A stretch of 64,000 bases of DNA from NCBI RefSeq assembly GCF_000442255.1, contig NZ_KE557273.1:862950-926949 (forward strand), in the 5' to 3' direction. The notes below the pieces were generated by a model. It saw only the letters and a list, made by a program, of their open reading frames with translations. It had not been told where the DNA came from and made no database searches. The translations under genes and the position numbers were made by a program. Source of the DNA: Salipiger mucosus DSM 16094. GTDB taxonomy: Bacteria > Pseudomonadota > Alphaproteobacteria > Rhodobacterales > Rhodobacteraceae. Below, piece after piece: positions 16,094 through 25,663 of the stretch. The first letter of the stretch is position 1. Each line of letters starts with the position of its first letter.

Positions 16094-18070
16094 TCAGTCT
16101 CCGGCCGCGCGGCCCTTAAGGGCGACGATGCCCTTGGGACGGAACTGAATGAAGAAGATCACGAAGAGGATCATGTAGGTCTGGGCCGCGAGGGTGTTGG
16201 AGGGGTTGAACCACTCGATGCCCTTCTGCAGCACGCCGATCAGCGTGGCGCCCGCCAGCGTGCCCCAGACGTTTCCGACGCCGCCGACGACCACCGTCAT
16301 GAAGCTTTGCACGATGTAGTTGGCGCCCATCTCGGAGGTCACCTGCGCGTAGAGGCCGATGGCGACGCCCGCGATGCCGGCGATGCCGGAGCCGAGGCCG
16401 AAGGTCAGCATGTTGATGCGGTCGGGGTTGATGCCCATCGAGCCCGCCATGCCTGGGTTCTGCGTCACGGCGCGGACCTCGAGCCCCAGTCGCGTGCGGT
16501 TGAGCACGAAGAGGATGAGGGCGAGGAAGATCAGCGCCAGCACGAAGATCGCGATGCGGATGTTCGAAATGGCGATCACGTCGTTCACGACCCAGGCGCC
16601 GTCGAGCCAGCCGGGCGAGGTGAGCGGGCGGGCCTGCGTGCCGAAGATGTTCTTGGCCAGCTGCTGCAGCATGATCGAGATGCCGAAGGTGGCGAGCAGC
16701 GTTTCGAGCGGGCGGTGGTAGAGCCAGCGGATCACCAGCCGTTCCAGTGCGACACCGGCGCCGAAGGTGACCGCGAAGGCCAGCGGCAGCGCCACGATCA
16801 GCGACATGGTGTAGTCGGGGATGATCTGCTGCACGACGTAGCCGGTATAGGCGCCCATCATGATGAACTCGCCATGGGCCATGTTGATGACGCCCATGAC
16901 GCCGAAGGTGATGGCGAGCCCGATGGCCGCGAGGAAGTAGATCGAGGCGAGCGAGAGCGCGTCGAGCCCGAGGTCGGCCATCTGGTTGAGAAAGACCCGG
17001 GTCTCGACCTCGTCGAGGGCCGTGCGGGCGGCGTCGGTGATCGCCGGGTCGGGCTCGTCGTATTCGAGGTAGAAGACGTGCGAGGCTAGCGCCTCGGCGC
17101 GGCTCTCATCGGTGACCAGCGGCGGCACGGTGCCGGCCTCGGCGAGCGCGGCATAGGCGCGGGCGCGGCCCGCCTCGGTGCCCAGTTGGCCCACGGGCAC
17201 GCCGCCGACGCGGCCGTCCGCGAGGTTGGCGGTCAGTGCGGCCTTGATTTCCTCGCGGCTCTGCGCGGCGGGTGCGAGGCCCTCGTCGACGAGGCGGGCG
17301 TAGGCCTCGGCCGCGGGCAGCGCGTCGCTGCCGGGCTCCAGCTCGGTCGCGATGTTGGCGTCTTCGGGCAGGCTTTCGGCCACGCGCTGTTGGGTCTCGA
17401 GGATCTGGCTCAGGGAGGCGCGGGCCTCGAGGCTGAGGCCGCTCGCGAGCGACGAGATGGCCTCGATGCGGTCCTCGGTGCTGTCGGCGAAGCGGGCCGA
17501 GAGGATGGCGGCGAGGCGTTCCTTGCGGGCACGGATCGCGGGATCCTGCTCGCCCTCGATGGAATTGCGCAGGGGGGCGAGCTGTTCGGCGTTGGGCCGG
17601 CGGGCGAGGGCGTCGAGCGCGTCGCTGCGCACAGCCGGATCGGGGTCGGAGAGCTGGAACTGCACGAGCGCGGAGCCGATCACGCGGCGGACGCCGCCGT
17701 TGGGACGGATCTCCTCGACCGCGTCCTCGGGAGCGGAACCGGCGGGCTCGCCGGTGGCGATGTTCGTCAGGGCGTAGGTCTCGCCCTCGTCCTCGGCATA
17801 GTAGAAGCGGCCGTCCTCGGTGTTGAGATAGACCTCGCGGTCGGCCCAGCGTTCAAGGAAAGTGGCGGCGGAGGGCAGGCCGGAGGCGACCAGATCGTCG
17901 ATCACGGCACCCACGGTGCGGCGGCCTGGGTCGGCGACCTCTTCGGCATGGGTCTGCAGGATCGACTGCAGATCGCTGGCGGCATCGTCCTGCTGCGCGC
18001 GGCCGGTGCCCGGAAGGGCGGCGCAGGCGCAAAGGACAAGCGCGAAGACGATCGGGAGAACGCGCGGCAT
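16094..18070 (-). CDS. urtB: urea ABC transporter permease UrtB
   Basis: 658 residues: a signal peptide or lipoprotein-like start (MPRVLPIVFALVLCACA), a long periplasmic N-terminal part with HEAT-like helices (about 25-365), then a LivH-type permease with NMAHGEFIMMGAYTGY and a GIAGIAGVAIG helix. The long N-terminal extension is usual for UrtB as opposed to LivH. It forms the urea channel with UrtC. It lies 81 bases downstream of urtA. Confidence 0.93.
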   Translation of the reverse strand: MPRVLPIVFALVLCACAALPGTGRAQQDDAASDLQSILQTHAEEVADPGRRTVGAVIDDLVASGLPSAATFLERWADREVYLNTEDGRFYYAEDEGETYALTNIATGEPAGSAPEDAVEEIRPNGGVRRVIGSALVQFQLSDPDPAVRSDALDALARRPNAEQLAPLRNSIEGEQDPAIRARKERLAAILSARFADSTEDRIEAISSLASGLSLEARASLSQILETQQRVAESLPEDANIATELEPGSDALPAAEAYARLVDEGLAPAAQSREEIKAALTANLADGRVGGVPVGQLGTEAGRARAYAALAEAGTVPPLVTDESRAEALASHVFYLEYDEPDPAITDAARTALDEVETRVFLNQMADLGLDALSLASIYFLAAIGLAITFGVMGVINMAHGEFIMMGAYTGYVVQQIIPDYTMSLIVALPLAFAVTFGAGVALERLVIRWLYHRPLETLLATFGISIMLQQLAKNIFGTQARPLTSPGWLDGAWVVNDVIAISNIRIAIFVLALIFLALILFVLNRTRLGLEVRAVTQNPGMAGSMGINPDRINMLTFGLGSGIAGIAGVAIGLYAQVTSEMGANYIVQSFMTVVVGGVGNVWGTLAGATLIGVLQKGIEWFNPSNTLAAQTYMILFVIFFIQFRPKGIVALKGRAAGD

Positions 18071-18151
18071 CGGCGACCTTCGGAATTACGGGAGGGCAGG
18101 GATGCGGCGGGCGCGCAAGGGAGACGCGCGCCCGCCATGAGAGGCGTCAGA

Positions 18152-19441
18152 TCAGTAGTTGGACTTGATCTGGACGCATGTCTCGGTCTCGGTGTTGTAC
18201 ATACCGCACTCGAGCTCTTGCCAGTCGGACTTCAGCGGCGCCGATTCCGGCAGGAAGTCGGTCCATGCGTCGCCCGGAACTTCCTCGGTCTGGGTGATGA
18301 TGTCGAACTGGCCGTCGGCACGGATCTCGCCGATGAGGACCGGCTTCGACAGGTGATGGTTGGTGTTCATCACCGCGGTGCCGCCCGTCAGGTTCGGGAA
18401 TTCCTGGCCCCACATCGCCTCGCGCACGGCATCGACGTCGGTGGTGCCGGCCTCTTCCGCGGCGTTCACCCACATGTTGAAGCCGATGTAGTGGGCCTCC
18501 ATCGGGTCGTTGGTCACGCGGCTGTCGTCACCGATGTACTCGTGCCACTGGGCGATGAATTCCTCGTTCTCCGGCGTGTCGGCCGACATGAAGTAGTTCC
18601 AAGCGGCGAGGTGGCCGACGAGGTTCGAGGTGTCGAAGCCCGAGAGCTCTTCCTCGCCAACCGAGAAGGCGACGACCGGGATGTCGGCGGCATCGACGCC
18701 CTGCGCGGCCAGCTCCTTGTAGAAGCCCACGTTTGCGTCGCCGTTGATGGTCGAGATCACGCCCACCAGGCTGCCGTCCGCGGACAGGTCCTGCACGTCC
18801 GACACGATGGTCGACCAGTCCGAGTGGCCGAAGGGCGTGTAGTTGACGAAGATGTCCTCCTCGGCGATGCCGTTGTCCATCAGGTAGGACTCGAGGATGT
18901 TGTTCGTCGTGCGCGGGTAGACGTAGTCGGTGCCGAGCAGGGCGAACTTCTCGATGCCGAGTTCCTCGAGGAAGTAGTCCACGGCCGGGATTGCCTGCTG
19001 GTTCGGCGCGGCGCCGGTGTAGAACACGTTCTTCGAGCTTTCCTCGCCCTCGTACTGCACGGGGTAGAAGAAGAGGCCGTTCAGCTCTTCGATGACCGGC
19101 AGCACGGCCTTGCGCGAGGCCGAGGTCCAGGAGCCGAAGATCACGTCGACGTCGTCGGTCGTCAGCAGCTCGCGGGCTTTCTCCGCGAAGAGCGGCCAGT
19201 CGGAAGCCGGGTCCTTGACGACCGCCTCGAGATCGCAGCCCAGCACGCCGCCGGCCTCGTTCTGCTTCTCGATCAGCATCTCCATCGTGTCCTTGAGCGT
19301 GGTCTCGGAGATCGCCATCGTGCCCGAGAGCGAGTGCAGCACGCCCACCTTGATGGGGCATTCCACGTCCTGCGCCGATGCGGCGCCCGCGGCAACGAGC
19401 GCTGCCGCTGCCACGCCGGTGAGTTTCAGTGTCCTGGTCAT
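18152..19441 (-). CDS. urtA: urea ABC transporter substrate-binding protein UrtA
   Basis: 429 residues with a signal peptide likely cut after ASA (residue 23), then a periplasmic binding protein beginning CPIKVGVLHSLSGTMAISE, the usual UrtA motif. Further family motifs are FGSWTSASRKAVLPV and YVYPRTTN. It captures urea in the periplasm for UrtBCDE. As first gene of the set it should follow the main promoter in the 19442-19922 gap; in many bacteria urt is under nitrogen control, which I could not confirm from a clear sigma-54 site. Confidence 0.95.
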   Translation of the reverse strand: MTRTLKLTGVAAAALVAAGAASAQDVECPIKVGVLHSLSGTMAISETTLKDTMEMLIEKQNEAGGVLGCDLEAVVKDPASDWPLFAEKARELLTTDDVDVIFGSWTSASRKAVLPVIEELNGLFFYPVQYEGEESSKNVFYTGAAPNQQAIPAVDYFLEELGIEKFALLGTDYVYPRTTNNILESYLMDNGIAEEDIFVNYTPFGHSDWSTIVSDVQDLSADGSLVGVISTINGDANVGFYKELAAQGVDAADIPVVAFSVGEEELSGFDTSNLVGHLAAWNYFMSADTPENEEFIAQWHEYIGDDSRVTNDPMEAHYIGFNMWVNAAEEAGTTDVDAVREAMWGQEFPNLTGGTAVMNTNHHLSKPVLIGEIRADGQFDIITQTEEVPGDAWTDFLPESAPLKSDWQELECGMYNTETETCVQIKSNY

Positions 19442-19922
19442 GTCGTTCGGTCCATCCCTGTGGTTGCGGCACCGCTCCGGACCGCCCCGGAGGCGATCCG
19501 CGTCGGGGCGAGCCCGAGGCTCGCGCGCCGCTGGTGGTTCTTGTCTTGCCGGCGAGGGCCTTCAATCCGTTTCGGCCTGTCCCCCCGGCTCCCCGTCTGC
19601 GCCCTCATCGGGCACGGGACTCCCGATAAATGACGCGACGTCGCTGGCCACGCCCAATTTGTCCGCAGTGGCCGCGCCGGCGTTGCTCTTGATTAAAAAG
19701 CGTGCGGAAAACTGGTGTGCGGCTGATGAATTGTGCAATATTTGCGCAAGCGGTGTTCGCTCGTCGGCCACCTGGCCGCTGGTCGCCGGGGCATGAGAGC
19801 TTGAGCTGGGTGTCTCGCCCATTTTTTCATCGCGCCTTGGGGCGGAATTTCCTTTTTCCGGAAGAAGGCTTTTACTAGGCGGCGGAAAGGTGAAGTTTGG
19901 GGTGGAGAGCGAAGGGGAAAAA
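19442..19922. other. divergent intergenic region urtA / ATP-grasp gene
   Basis: About 480 bases with no gene. It must hold the promoters of both the urt operon (leftward) and the ATP-grasp operon (rightward). An AT-richer part at about 19685-19760 is the likeliest promoter zone. I saw no unambiguous -24/-12 sigma-54 pair and no long repeat. Confidence 0.5.
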
Positions 19923-21347
19923 ATGAGCGCCAACGACACGGGCATCTTCAACGAGATGTTGAGCGGCGACCAGGTTCGCGCCGCCTATACCAACCTCGAG
20001 CAATGGCACCGGTCCATGCCGGCCGAATTGCGCAGCCTGAAACAATCGGAAGCCGAGGCGCTGTTCCGCCGGGTGGGGATCACCTTCGCCGTCTATGGCG
20101 AGGGCGGAGATCCCGAGCGCCTGATTCCCTTCGACATGTTCCCCCGGGTGCTGACCGACCCGGAATGGCGTCGGCTCGACCGCGGGGTGCGGCAACGCGC
20201 GGCGGCGCTCAACGCGTTCCTCTGCGACGTCTACGACCGGCGCGAGATCATCCGCGCGGGGCGCATTCCCGAGCACCTGGTGACGAACAACGAGGCCTAC
20301 GAAAAGGCGGTCGCGGGCTTCCGCCCGCCGCGGGGCGTATTCAGCCACATCGTGGGCGTCGACCTCGTGCGCACCGGGCCCGACCAGTTCTACGTGCTCG
20401 AGGACAACTGCCGCACGCCCTCGGGCGTCAGCTACATGCTGCAGAACCGCGAGATCATGATGCGCATGTTCCCGCAGCTCTTCATGGAAAACCGGATCCG
20501 CCCGGTCGACGGCTACGCCGGCCAACTGAAGAAGACGCTGGCCTCGGTCGCGCCCAAGAAATGCCAGGGCGAGCCGCGCATCGCGATCCTGACGCCCGGG
20601 CAGTTCAACTCGGCTTACTACGAGCACTCCTTCCTTGCCGATCTCATGGGGGTCGAACTGGTCGAGGGGCAGGACCTTTTCGTCGAGGGCGATTTCGTCT
20701 GGATGAAGACCACCGAGGGCCCCAAGAAGGTCGACGTCATCTATCGCCGGATCGACGACGCCTTCCTTGACCCCCTGTGCTTCCGTCCGGACTCCATGCT
20801 GGGCGTGCCCGGGTTGATGGACGTCTACCGCTCGGGCGGCGTGACGATCTGTTCGGCGCCGGGCGCGGGCGTCGCCGACGACAAGGCGATCTACACCTAC
20901 GTGCCCGAGATGGTGCGCTTCTACCTGGGCGAGGAGCCGGTGCTGGAAAACGTGCCCACGTGGCAGTGCGCCAAGAAGGACGACTGCAAATACGTGCTGG
21001 AGCACCTCGACGAACTGGTGGTGAAAGAGGTGCACGGCTCGGGCGGCTATGGCATGCTGGTCGGACCCAAGGCCGACAAGTCGACCCTCGAGGCCTTCGA
21101 GGCCAAGATCCGCGACAGACCCGAGAACTACATCGCGCAGCCCACGCTGTCGCTCTCGGCCTGCCCGACCTTCGTCGAGGAGGGGATCGCGCCGCGCCAC
21201 GTCGACCTGAGGCCCTTCTGCCTCGTTGGCGAGTCGATCGAGCTTGTGCCGGGCGGGCTGACCCGCGTTGCGCTCAAGGAGGGGTCTCTGGTGGTCAACT
21301 CGTCGCAGGGCGGCGGGGTCAAGGACACCTGGGTGCTGGCGGAGTGA
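19923..21347 (+). CDS. circularly permuted ATP-grasp protein (CP_ATPgrasp_1)
   Basis: 474 residues from the ATG at 19923, which has AAGGGG upstream; an in-frame ATG at 19890 is less likely. Motifs include DVYDRREIIRAGRIP, VLEDNCRTPSGVSYML and KEVHGSGGYGMLVGP, all typical of the family that co-occurs with alpha-E, transglutaminase and Anbu genes. Such enzymes probably form a peptide-type bond using ATP, but the substrate is unknown. It begins a four-gene operon running to 23946. Confidence 0.88.
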   Translation: MSANDTGIFNEMLSGDQVRAAYTNLEQWHRSMPAELRSLKQSEAEALFRRVGITFAVYGEGGDPERLIPFDMFPRVLTDPEWRRLDRGVRQRAAALNAFLCDVYDRREIIRAGRIPEHLVTNNEAYEKAVAGFRPPRGVFSHIVGVDLVRTGPDQFYVLEDNCRTPSGVSYMLQNREIMMRMFPQLFMENRIRPVDGYAGQLKKTLASVAPKKCQGEPRIAILTPGQFNSAYYEHSFLADLMGVELVEGQDLFVEGDFVWMKTTEGPKKVDVIYRRIDDAFLDPLCFRPDSMLGVPGLMDVYRSGGVTICSAPGAGVADDKAIYTYVPEMVRFYLGEEPVLENVPTWQCAKKDDCKYVLEHLDELVVKEVHGSGGYGMLVGPKADKSTLEAFEAKIRDRPENYIAQPTLSLSACPTFVEEGIAPRHVDLRPFCLVGESIELVPGGLTRVALKEGSLVVNSSQGGGVKDTWVLAE

Positions 21348-21351
21348 CGGG

Positions 21352-22305
21352 ATGCTGAGCCGAACTGCAGATCACCTCTACTGGATGTCGCGCTATCTCG
21401 AGCGCGCCGAAACCACCGCGCGCCTGCTCGAGGTGGGCGCGCGCAACGCACTGCTGCCCGACCTCTCTGGCGGCTACCGCAACGACTGGGAGGCCGTGCT
21501 GCGCGCCAAGGGCGGTTACGAGCTTTTCAAGGAGAAATACGACGAGGCCAACCAGCGCAACATCGGGACATTCCTGTTTTTCGATGCCGAGAACCCCTCG
21601 TCGGTGCTGTCCTGCATCAACGCCGCGCGCGAGAATGCGCGGGTGGTGCGCACCGCGCTGACTTCGCCGGTCTGGGATGCGATCAACACCTCCTACCAGG
21701 ACCTCAAGCAGCTTCAGAGGACCGAGCGGAGCAAGCTTTCGCTCAACGACCTCTCGGAATGGACGATGCGGGTCTGCCACCTCGTGCGCGGCGCGATCTC
21801 GGCGACGCAGCTGCGCAACGACGGGTATTCCTTCATCGGGCTCGGCACCTCGATCGAGCGCGCGGACAACACCGCGCGGCTGATCGATGTGAAGTACTAC
21901 GTGCTGCTGCCGAGCGTCTCCTACGTCGGCTCGGGACTGGATCAGAGCCAGTGGGCGCTGCTGCTGCAATCGATGACCGCACAGCGGGCTTTCAACTGGA
22001 CCTACACCGGCGAGATCACGGCCTCCAAGATCGCGCACCTGCTGATCCTCAACCGGCAGTTCCCGCGCTCGCTGCTGTCCTGCGTGCAGTGGACCTGCGA
22101 TCACCTCGACGACATCGCGGCCGCGTACCAGATGCCCACGCGGGCGCAGGACGTGGCACACCAGCTGCTCGACGATCTCAGCCGGGCAGAGGTCGAGGAC
22201 ATCTTCGACGAGGGCCTTCACGAGTTCCTGGCGCGCTTCATGGCCCGCAACGCCGGGCTCGCCAACACGATACAGGACGTGTACCTTCACGGGATGCCCG
22301 CATGA
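21352..22305 (+). CDS. alpha-E domain-containing protein
   Basis: 317 residues starting MLSRTADHLYWMSRYLERAE, the classic alpha-E opening (helical repeats with conserved acidic residues). The start is five bases after the ATP-grasp stop; an upstream in-frame start would overlap that gene deeply. Alpha-E proteins are always linked to circularly permuted ATP-grasp enzymes and are thought to act with them; the reaction is unknown. Its end overlaps the transglutaminase-like gene by ATGA. Confidence 0.9.
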   Translation: MLSRTADHLYWMSRYLERAETTARLLEVGARNALLPDLSGGYRNDWEAVLRAKGGYELFKEKYDEANQRNIGTFLFFDAENPSSVLSCINAARENARVVRTALTSPVWDAINTSYQDLKQLQRTERSKLSLNDLSEWTMRVCHLVRGAISATQLRNDGYSFIGLGTSIERADNTARLIDVKYYVLLPSVSYVGSGLDQSQWALLLQSMTAQRAFNWTYTGEITASKIAHLLILNRQFPRSLLSCVQWTCDHLDDIAAAYQMPTRAQDVAHQLLDDLSRAEVEDIFDEGLHEFLARFMARNAGLANTIQDVYLHGMPA

Positions 22306-23132
22306 AACTCAGCGTCCGACATACCACCCGCTATTTCTTCGACGCGCCCGCCCGCGGCATCGTGCAGTCGCTGCGGCTCTGGCCGGCGGACTGCGCCTCG
22401 CAGAAGGTGCTGTCCTGGGACGTCTCCGCCGAGGGCGCGCTCTTTGGCGCGCATTTCACCGATGGGGCAGGGGACCGAACGGCGCTTGCCAGCTGGCGTG
22501 GGCCGCTCGAAAGCGTCACGCTGGAAGTCACGGGCGAGGTCGAGACCGTCGATCTCTTCGGCGTGCTGCGCGATCATCGCGAAAAACTCCCGGCCTCGGC
22601 CTATCTGCGCCAGACGCGGCCCATCGCTGCGGACAAGGGCCTGCGCGAATTGTCGGCGGAGGCCCTGCGCGGCATGGACGGTGCAAGCGCGCTCGATCGG
22701 GCCCATGCGCTGTCCCGGGCGGTGCGCGGCGCCATCGACTACGCGCCGGGCGAGACCCGTGCGCATACCACGGCGGCCGAGGCGCTCGACCGGGGCAAGG
22801 GAGTCTGCCAGGATCACACGCACGCCCTGATCGCCGTGGCGCATGTCGCGGGTATCCCGGCGCGCTACGTCGTGGGCTATCTGCATGCGGACGAGGAGGG
22901 CGCGTCTCACGAGGCGAGCCATGCCTGGGCCGAACTGCACGTGCCCGAACTGGGATGGGTGGGCTTCGATCCCTCGAACGCCTGCTGCCCGGACGAGCGC
23001 TACATCCGCCTGGGTTCGGGATTCGATGCCCAGGATGCCTCTCCGATCCGCGGCGTGGTGCAGGGATCGCAGCCGACCGAGCGCCTCGAGGTTGAGGTGG
23101 TCGTGACGGCGAGCCAGCAACAGCAGCAGTAA
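22302..23132 (+). CDS. transglutaminase-like cysteine protease family protein
   Basis: 276 residues. The N-terminal Bact_transglu_N domain starts MKLSVRHTTRYFFD, and the catalytic triad is visible as C169 in GKGVCQDHTH, H207 in SHAWAEL and D223 in GFDPSN. It is probably a cytoplasmic peptidase or amidase acting on the product of the ATP-grasp/alpha-E pair. Coupled to the alpha-E gene by ATGA and followed by Anbu. A run of glutamines ends the protein. Confidence 0.9.
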   Translation: MKLSVRHTTRYFFDAPARGIVQSLRLWPADCASQKVLSWDVSAEGALFGAHFTDGAGDRTALASWRGPLESVTLEVTGEVETVDLFGVLRDHREKLPASAYLRQTRPIAADKGLRELSAEALRGMDGASALDRAHALSRAVRGAIDYAPGETRAHTTAAEALDRGKGVCQDHTHALIAVAHVAGIPARYVVGYLHADEEGASHEASHAWAELHVPELGWVGFDPSNACCPDERYIRLGSGFDAQDASPIRGVVQGSQPTERLEVEVVVTASQQQQQ

Positions 23133-23223
23133 AGCATTCCGTCATGCGCTCCACGCCCCATTGCCGCGAGGGCGGGCGGGTAGTATTGCGATGGGCGCGC
23201 CAGACCGGCGCGAGGGAGTCGCG

Positions 23224-23946
23224 ATGACATACTGCGTGGGATTGCTGCTGGACGCCGGGGTCGTGCTCCTGTCCGACACGCGGACCAATGCGGGCCTCGA
23301 CAACATCGCGACCTATCGCAAGATGTTTCTCTTCGAGACCCCGGGCGAGCGGGCCATCGGGATCATGACCGCTGGGTCCCTGTCGGTCACGCAGACCACC
23401 ATGGCGCGGCTCGAGGATGCGCTGGATGATCCCGACAGCGACCGCTCCATACTGCGTGCGCCGACGATGCTCCAGGTGGCGGAAATCGTGGGGACGACTT
23501 TGTCCGACGTGACCTCCGAGGTTTCGGGCAAGATGGGCCGCATGAGCCAGACCGCGCGGGCGACCATGCTGGTGGCCGGCCAGCGCAAGGGCGGTCCGAT
23601 GCGGATGTTCCTGATCTATCCCGAGGGCAATTTCATCGAGGCGACCACCGACACCCCCTTCCTTCAGATCGGCGAGCACAAGTACGGCAAGCCGATCCTT
23701 GACCGGGTCATTACGCCGCAGACCACGTTGGCCGAAGCCGAGAAGGCGGTTCTTCTGTCGATGGACTCGACCCTTCGTTCGAACCTCAGCGTCGGGATGC
23801 CGCTGGACTTCGCGGTGATCGAACGCGATGCGCTGCGGATTTCCCGCACGCGGCGCATCGACGCCGATGATGAGGGGTTCTCGCGGATGAGTAATGCCTG
23901 GTCCGAGGCGCTGCGCAACGCCTTCCAGGAGATCGATCCGATCTGA
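23224..23946 (+). CDS. Anbu, proteasome/HslV-related peptidase
   Basis: 240 residues beginning MTYCVGLLLDAGVVLLSDTR: after Met removal the catalytic Thr would be N-terminal, as in Anbu (BPH) peptidases. SDTRTNAGLDNI and KMFLFE match the family. Anbu assembles a self-compartmentalised, helical or ring-like structure of unknown substrate, and is the usual fourth partner of the ATP-grasp, alpha-E and transglutaminase genes. The ATG at 23224 was chosen because the catalytic Thr must follow it directly. Confidence 0.9.
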   Translation: MTYCVGLLLDAGVVLLSDTRTNAGLDNIATYRKMFLFETPGERAIGIMTAGSLSVTQTTMARLEDALDDPDSDRSILRAPTMLQVAEIVGTTLSDVTSEVSGKMGRMSQTARATMLVAGQRKGGPMRMFLIYPEGNFIEATTDTPFLQIGEHKYGKPILDRVITPQTTLAEAEKAVLLSMDSTLRSNLSVGMPLDFAVIERDALRISRTRRIDADDEGFSRMSNAWSEALRNAFQEIDPI

Positions 23947-23965
23947 TCGCTTGCCCGGCACGGGA

Positions 23966-24499
23966 TCAGAAGAGCGTGACTTCGCCGCCGGCCGCCGCTT
24001 GCGGTCCGGGCGGTGCGATGGGTGCGACCTTCTCGACTTCGCCCGGGACGATGTAGAGTTTCACGCGGCCGTCCGCCGCCCAGAACCGGATCCGACGCGC
24101 GGCATTGCCGCCAGTGCTTTCCGAGGCAAGCGGGATGGCTTCGTTTTCCAGAAACTCACGCGCGAAGGCCACGTTCGAGGCGCCGATGTCGCGCAACTGG
24201 CGGACCATGTTGGCCCCCCCGAAGAGCTTGGCGACCATGCGGCTCTTGCGCGCCCCGCGCTTGAGCATTCCGTTGATGAGCAGTTCCATGGAGTAGGCGC
24301 CGTAGCGTACGTTTTCGCCCTCCTTCCCGGCGCGCTGCGGAAGGAGGAAGTGGTTCATGCCGCCGATACCCGCCGAAGGATCCGTCAGGCAGACGGCAAC
24401 GCAGGACCCCAGAACGGTGGAAAAGACGTCACCGGTCGCGTTCGAGATGCGGTATTCGCCTTGTATCACGTTGACGATACGGTCTGGTGTCATGGTCAT
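23966..24499 (-). CDS. cheD: chemoreceptor glutamine deamidase CheD
   Basis: 177 residues. The catalytic pair is C33 in LGSCVAVCL and H50 in GGMNHFLLP, with the family motif YGAYSMELLINGMLKRGA. CheD deamidates glutamines of chemoreceptors and interacts with CheC/CheY in some species. It is the last gene of the minus-strand che operon and its ATG overlaps the cheB stop by four bases. The last ~25 residues are a proline/alanine-rich tail. Confidence 0.93.
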   Translation of the reverse strand: MTMTPDRIVNVIQGEYRISNATGDVFSTVLGSCVAVCLTDPSAGIGGMNHFLLPQRAGKEGENVRYGAYSMELLINGMLKRGARKSRMVAKLFGGANMVRQLRDIGASNVAFAREFLENEAIPLASESTGGNAARRIRFWAADGRVKLYIVPGEVEKVAPIAPPGPQAAAGGEVTLF

Positions 24500-25548
24500 T
24501 TCGCGGTCATTCCCGATGTCTTGGCCGGTGCCGGAGCACTGCAGGCGCGCAGCAGGGCGGGACCGATCTGGTCAAGCGGCAGGCAGGACTGAGCCGCACC
24601 GAGGTCAATGGCTGCGCGCGGCATGCCGAAGACGACGCTGCTTGCCTCGTCCTGGGCAATGGTCGTCGCGCCGGCATCGCGCAGCCTTTTCATACCGGCC
24701 GCGCCATCGCGTCCCATGCCGGTCAGCAGCGCGGCAGCGGCCCGCGGCGCGCCCGGTACGGCGCTCTCGAACAGGCAGTCGACCGACGGCATATGGCCCG
24801 ACACCGGCTCGCTTCCGACGAGTTCCGTCCGCAGAGGTCTACCGCCCTTAAGTATCAGGTGCGCGCGACTTCCTGCGGCGATGACGATTTCGCCAGGGTG
24901 AACTTGGTCCCGATCTACAGCGCGCCTGACCCGCGCTGCGCATTGTCGATCCAGCAGACGCGCCAGGCTTTCCCCGAAGCCGCCGCCGGTGTGCTGAACG
25001 ATGAAGGTCGGCGGACAATCCGATGGAAAGGCCGCCAGAATTCTCAGCAACGCATCGACGCCGCCGGTCGAGGCTCCGATGAGTATGAAGCGCCCATTGT
25101 CTGTCCTGGCGGCGGAAGGGCCGGTTCCGGCCTGTGCGCCACCGGCTGATGGCGCGCGCGCGCGCTGGCGAGCCGAGTGCGTCAATGAGCGGATCTTGTC
25201 GATAATTTCCTGCACGGGAAGATCGATTTCGATCGAGAAGATATCGGATTTTCGCACCCAGGGGGCTGGTGCGTCGCGACCGGGCGCATCGCGCTGCCCG
25301 GTGATCACGAGCCAGCGAACGTCGAGCGTGGCGAACAGCGCGCGCATGACCTCGAATTCCTCACGCCGGGCGAGGCTTTCGTCAATCAGTACGGCTTTGG
25401 GTTCCTGCTCTTCGACTTCGGCGTAGGTTTCCATGAGGTCTCTGGTCCGCGCGACGACACTGATGTCCGACACTGTAGCGAACTGTGCGGCGAGACGGTC
25501 GCGAAGTGCCTGGTCGGGATGCGCGATAACGAGGGTGATCTGCTTCAT
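24496..25548 (-). CDS. cheB: chemotaxis protein-glutamate methylesterase CheB
   Basis: 350 residues: an N-terminal receiver-like domain (1-120), a linker, and the methylesterase with S160 (IGASTGG), H186 (QHTGGGF) and D281 (GMGRDGA). It removes methyl groups from receptors, opposing CheR. The receiver keeps the phospho-acceptor-like D56 (LIDES), T83 and K100, but the acidic pair of strand 1 is replaced by AHPD, so phosphorylation may be altered. Coupled to cheD; 115 bases separate it from the upstream small che gene. Confidence 0.9.
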   Translation of the reverse strand: MKQITLVIAHPDQALRDRLAAQFATVSDISVVARTRDLMETYAEVEEQEPKAVLIDESLARREEFEVMRALFATLDVRWLVITGQRDAPGRDAPAPWVRKSDIFSIEIDLPVQEIIDKIRSLTHSARQRARAPSAGGAQAGTGPSAARTDNGRFILIGASTGGVDALLRILAAFPSDCPPTFIVQHTGGGFGESLARLLDRQCAARVRRAVDRDQVHPGEIVIAAGSRAHLILKGGRPLRTELVGSEPVSGHMPSVDCLFESAVPGAPRAAAALLTGMGRDGAAGMKRLRDAGATTIAQDEASSVVFGMPRAAIDLGAAQSCLPLDQIGPALLRACSAPAPAKTSGMTAK

Positions 25549-25663
25549 CGTCGAACCTTTCTGGCTATCGCTCGGCGTCTGGGTCGTAGCGCCGGGCCAA
25601 GGGCGATTGCCTCGTTGCGGGCTTTGCGGTGCGGCAACAGCAGCACTTTCGGGTGCCTGTCTG

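Noticed and set aside
14780-19633. Long plus-strand frames opposite the urt operon
   Set aside because: They mirror high-GC urt genes, with Arg/Gly/Ala-rich sequence and no domain.
19442-19922. Sigma-54 (nitrogen-controlled) promoter for urtA
   Set aside because: No convincing TGGCAC-N5-TTGCA pair was found on the minus strand.
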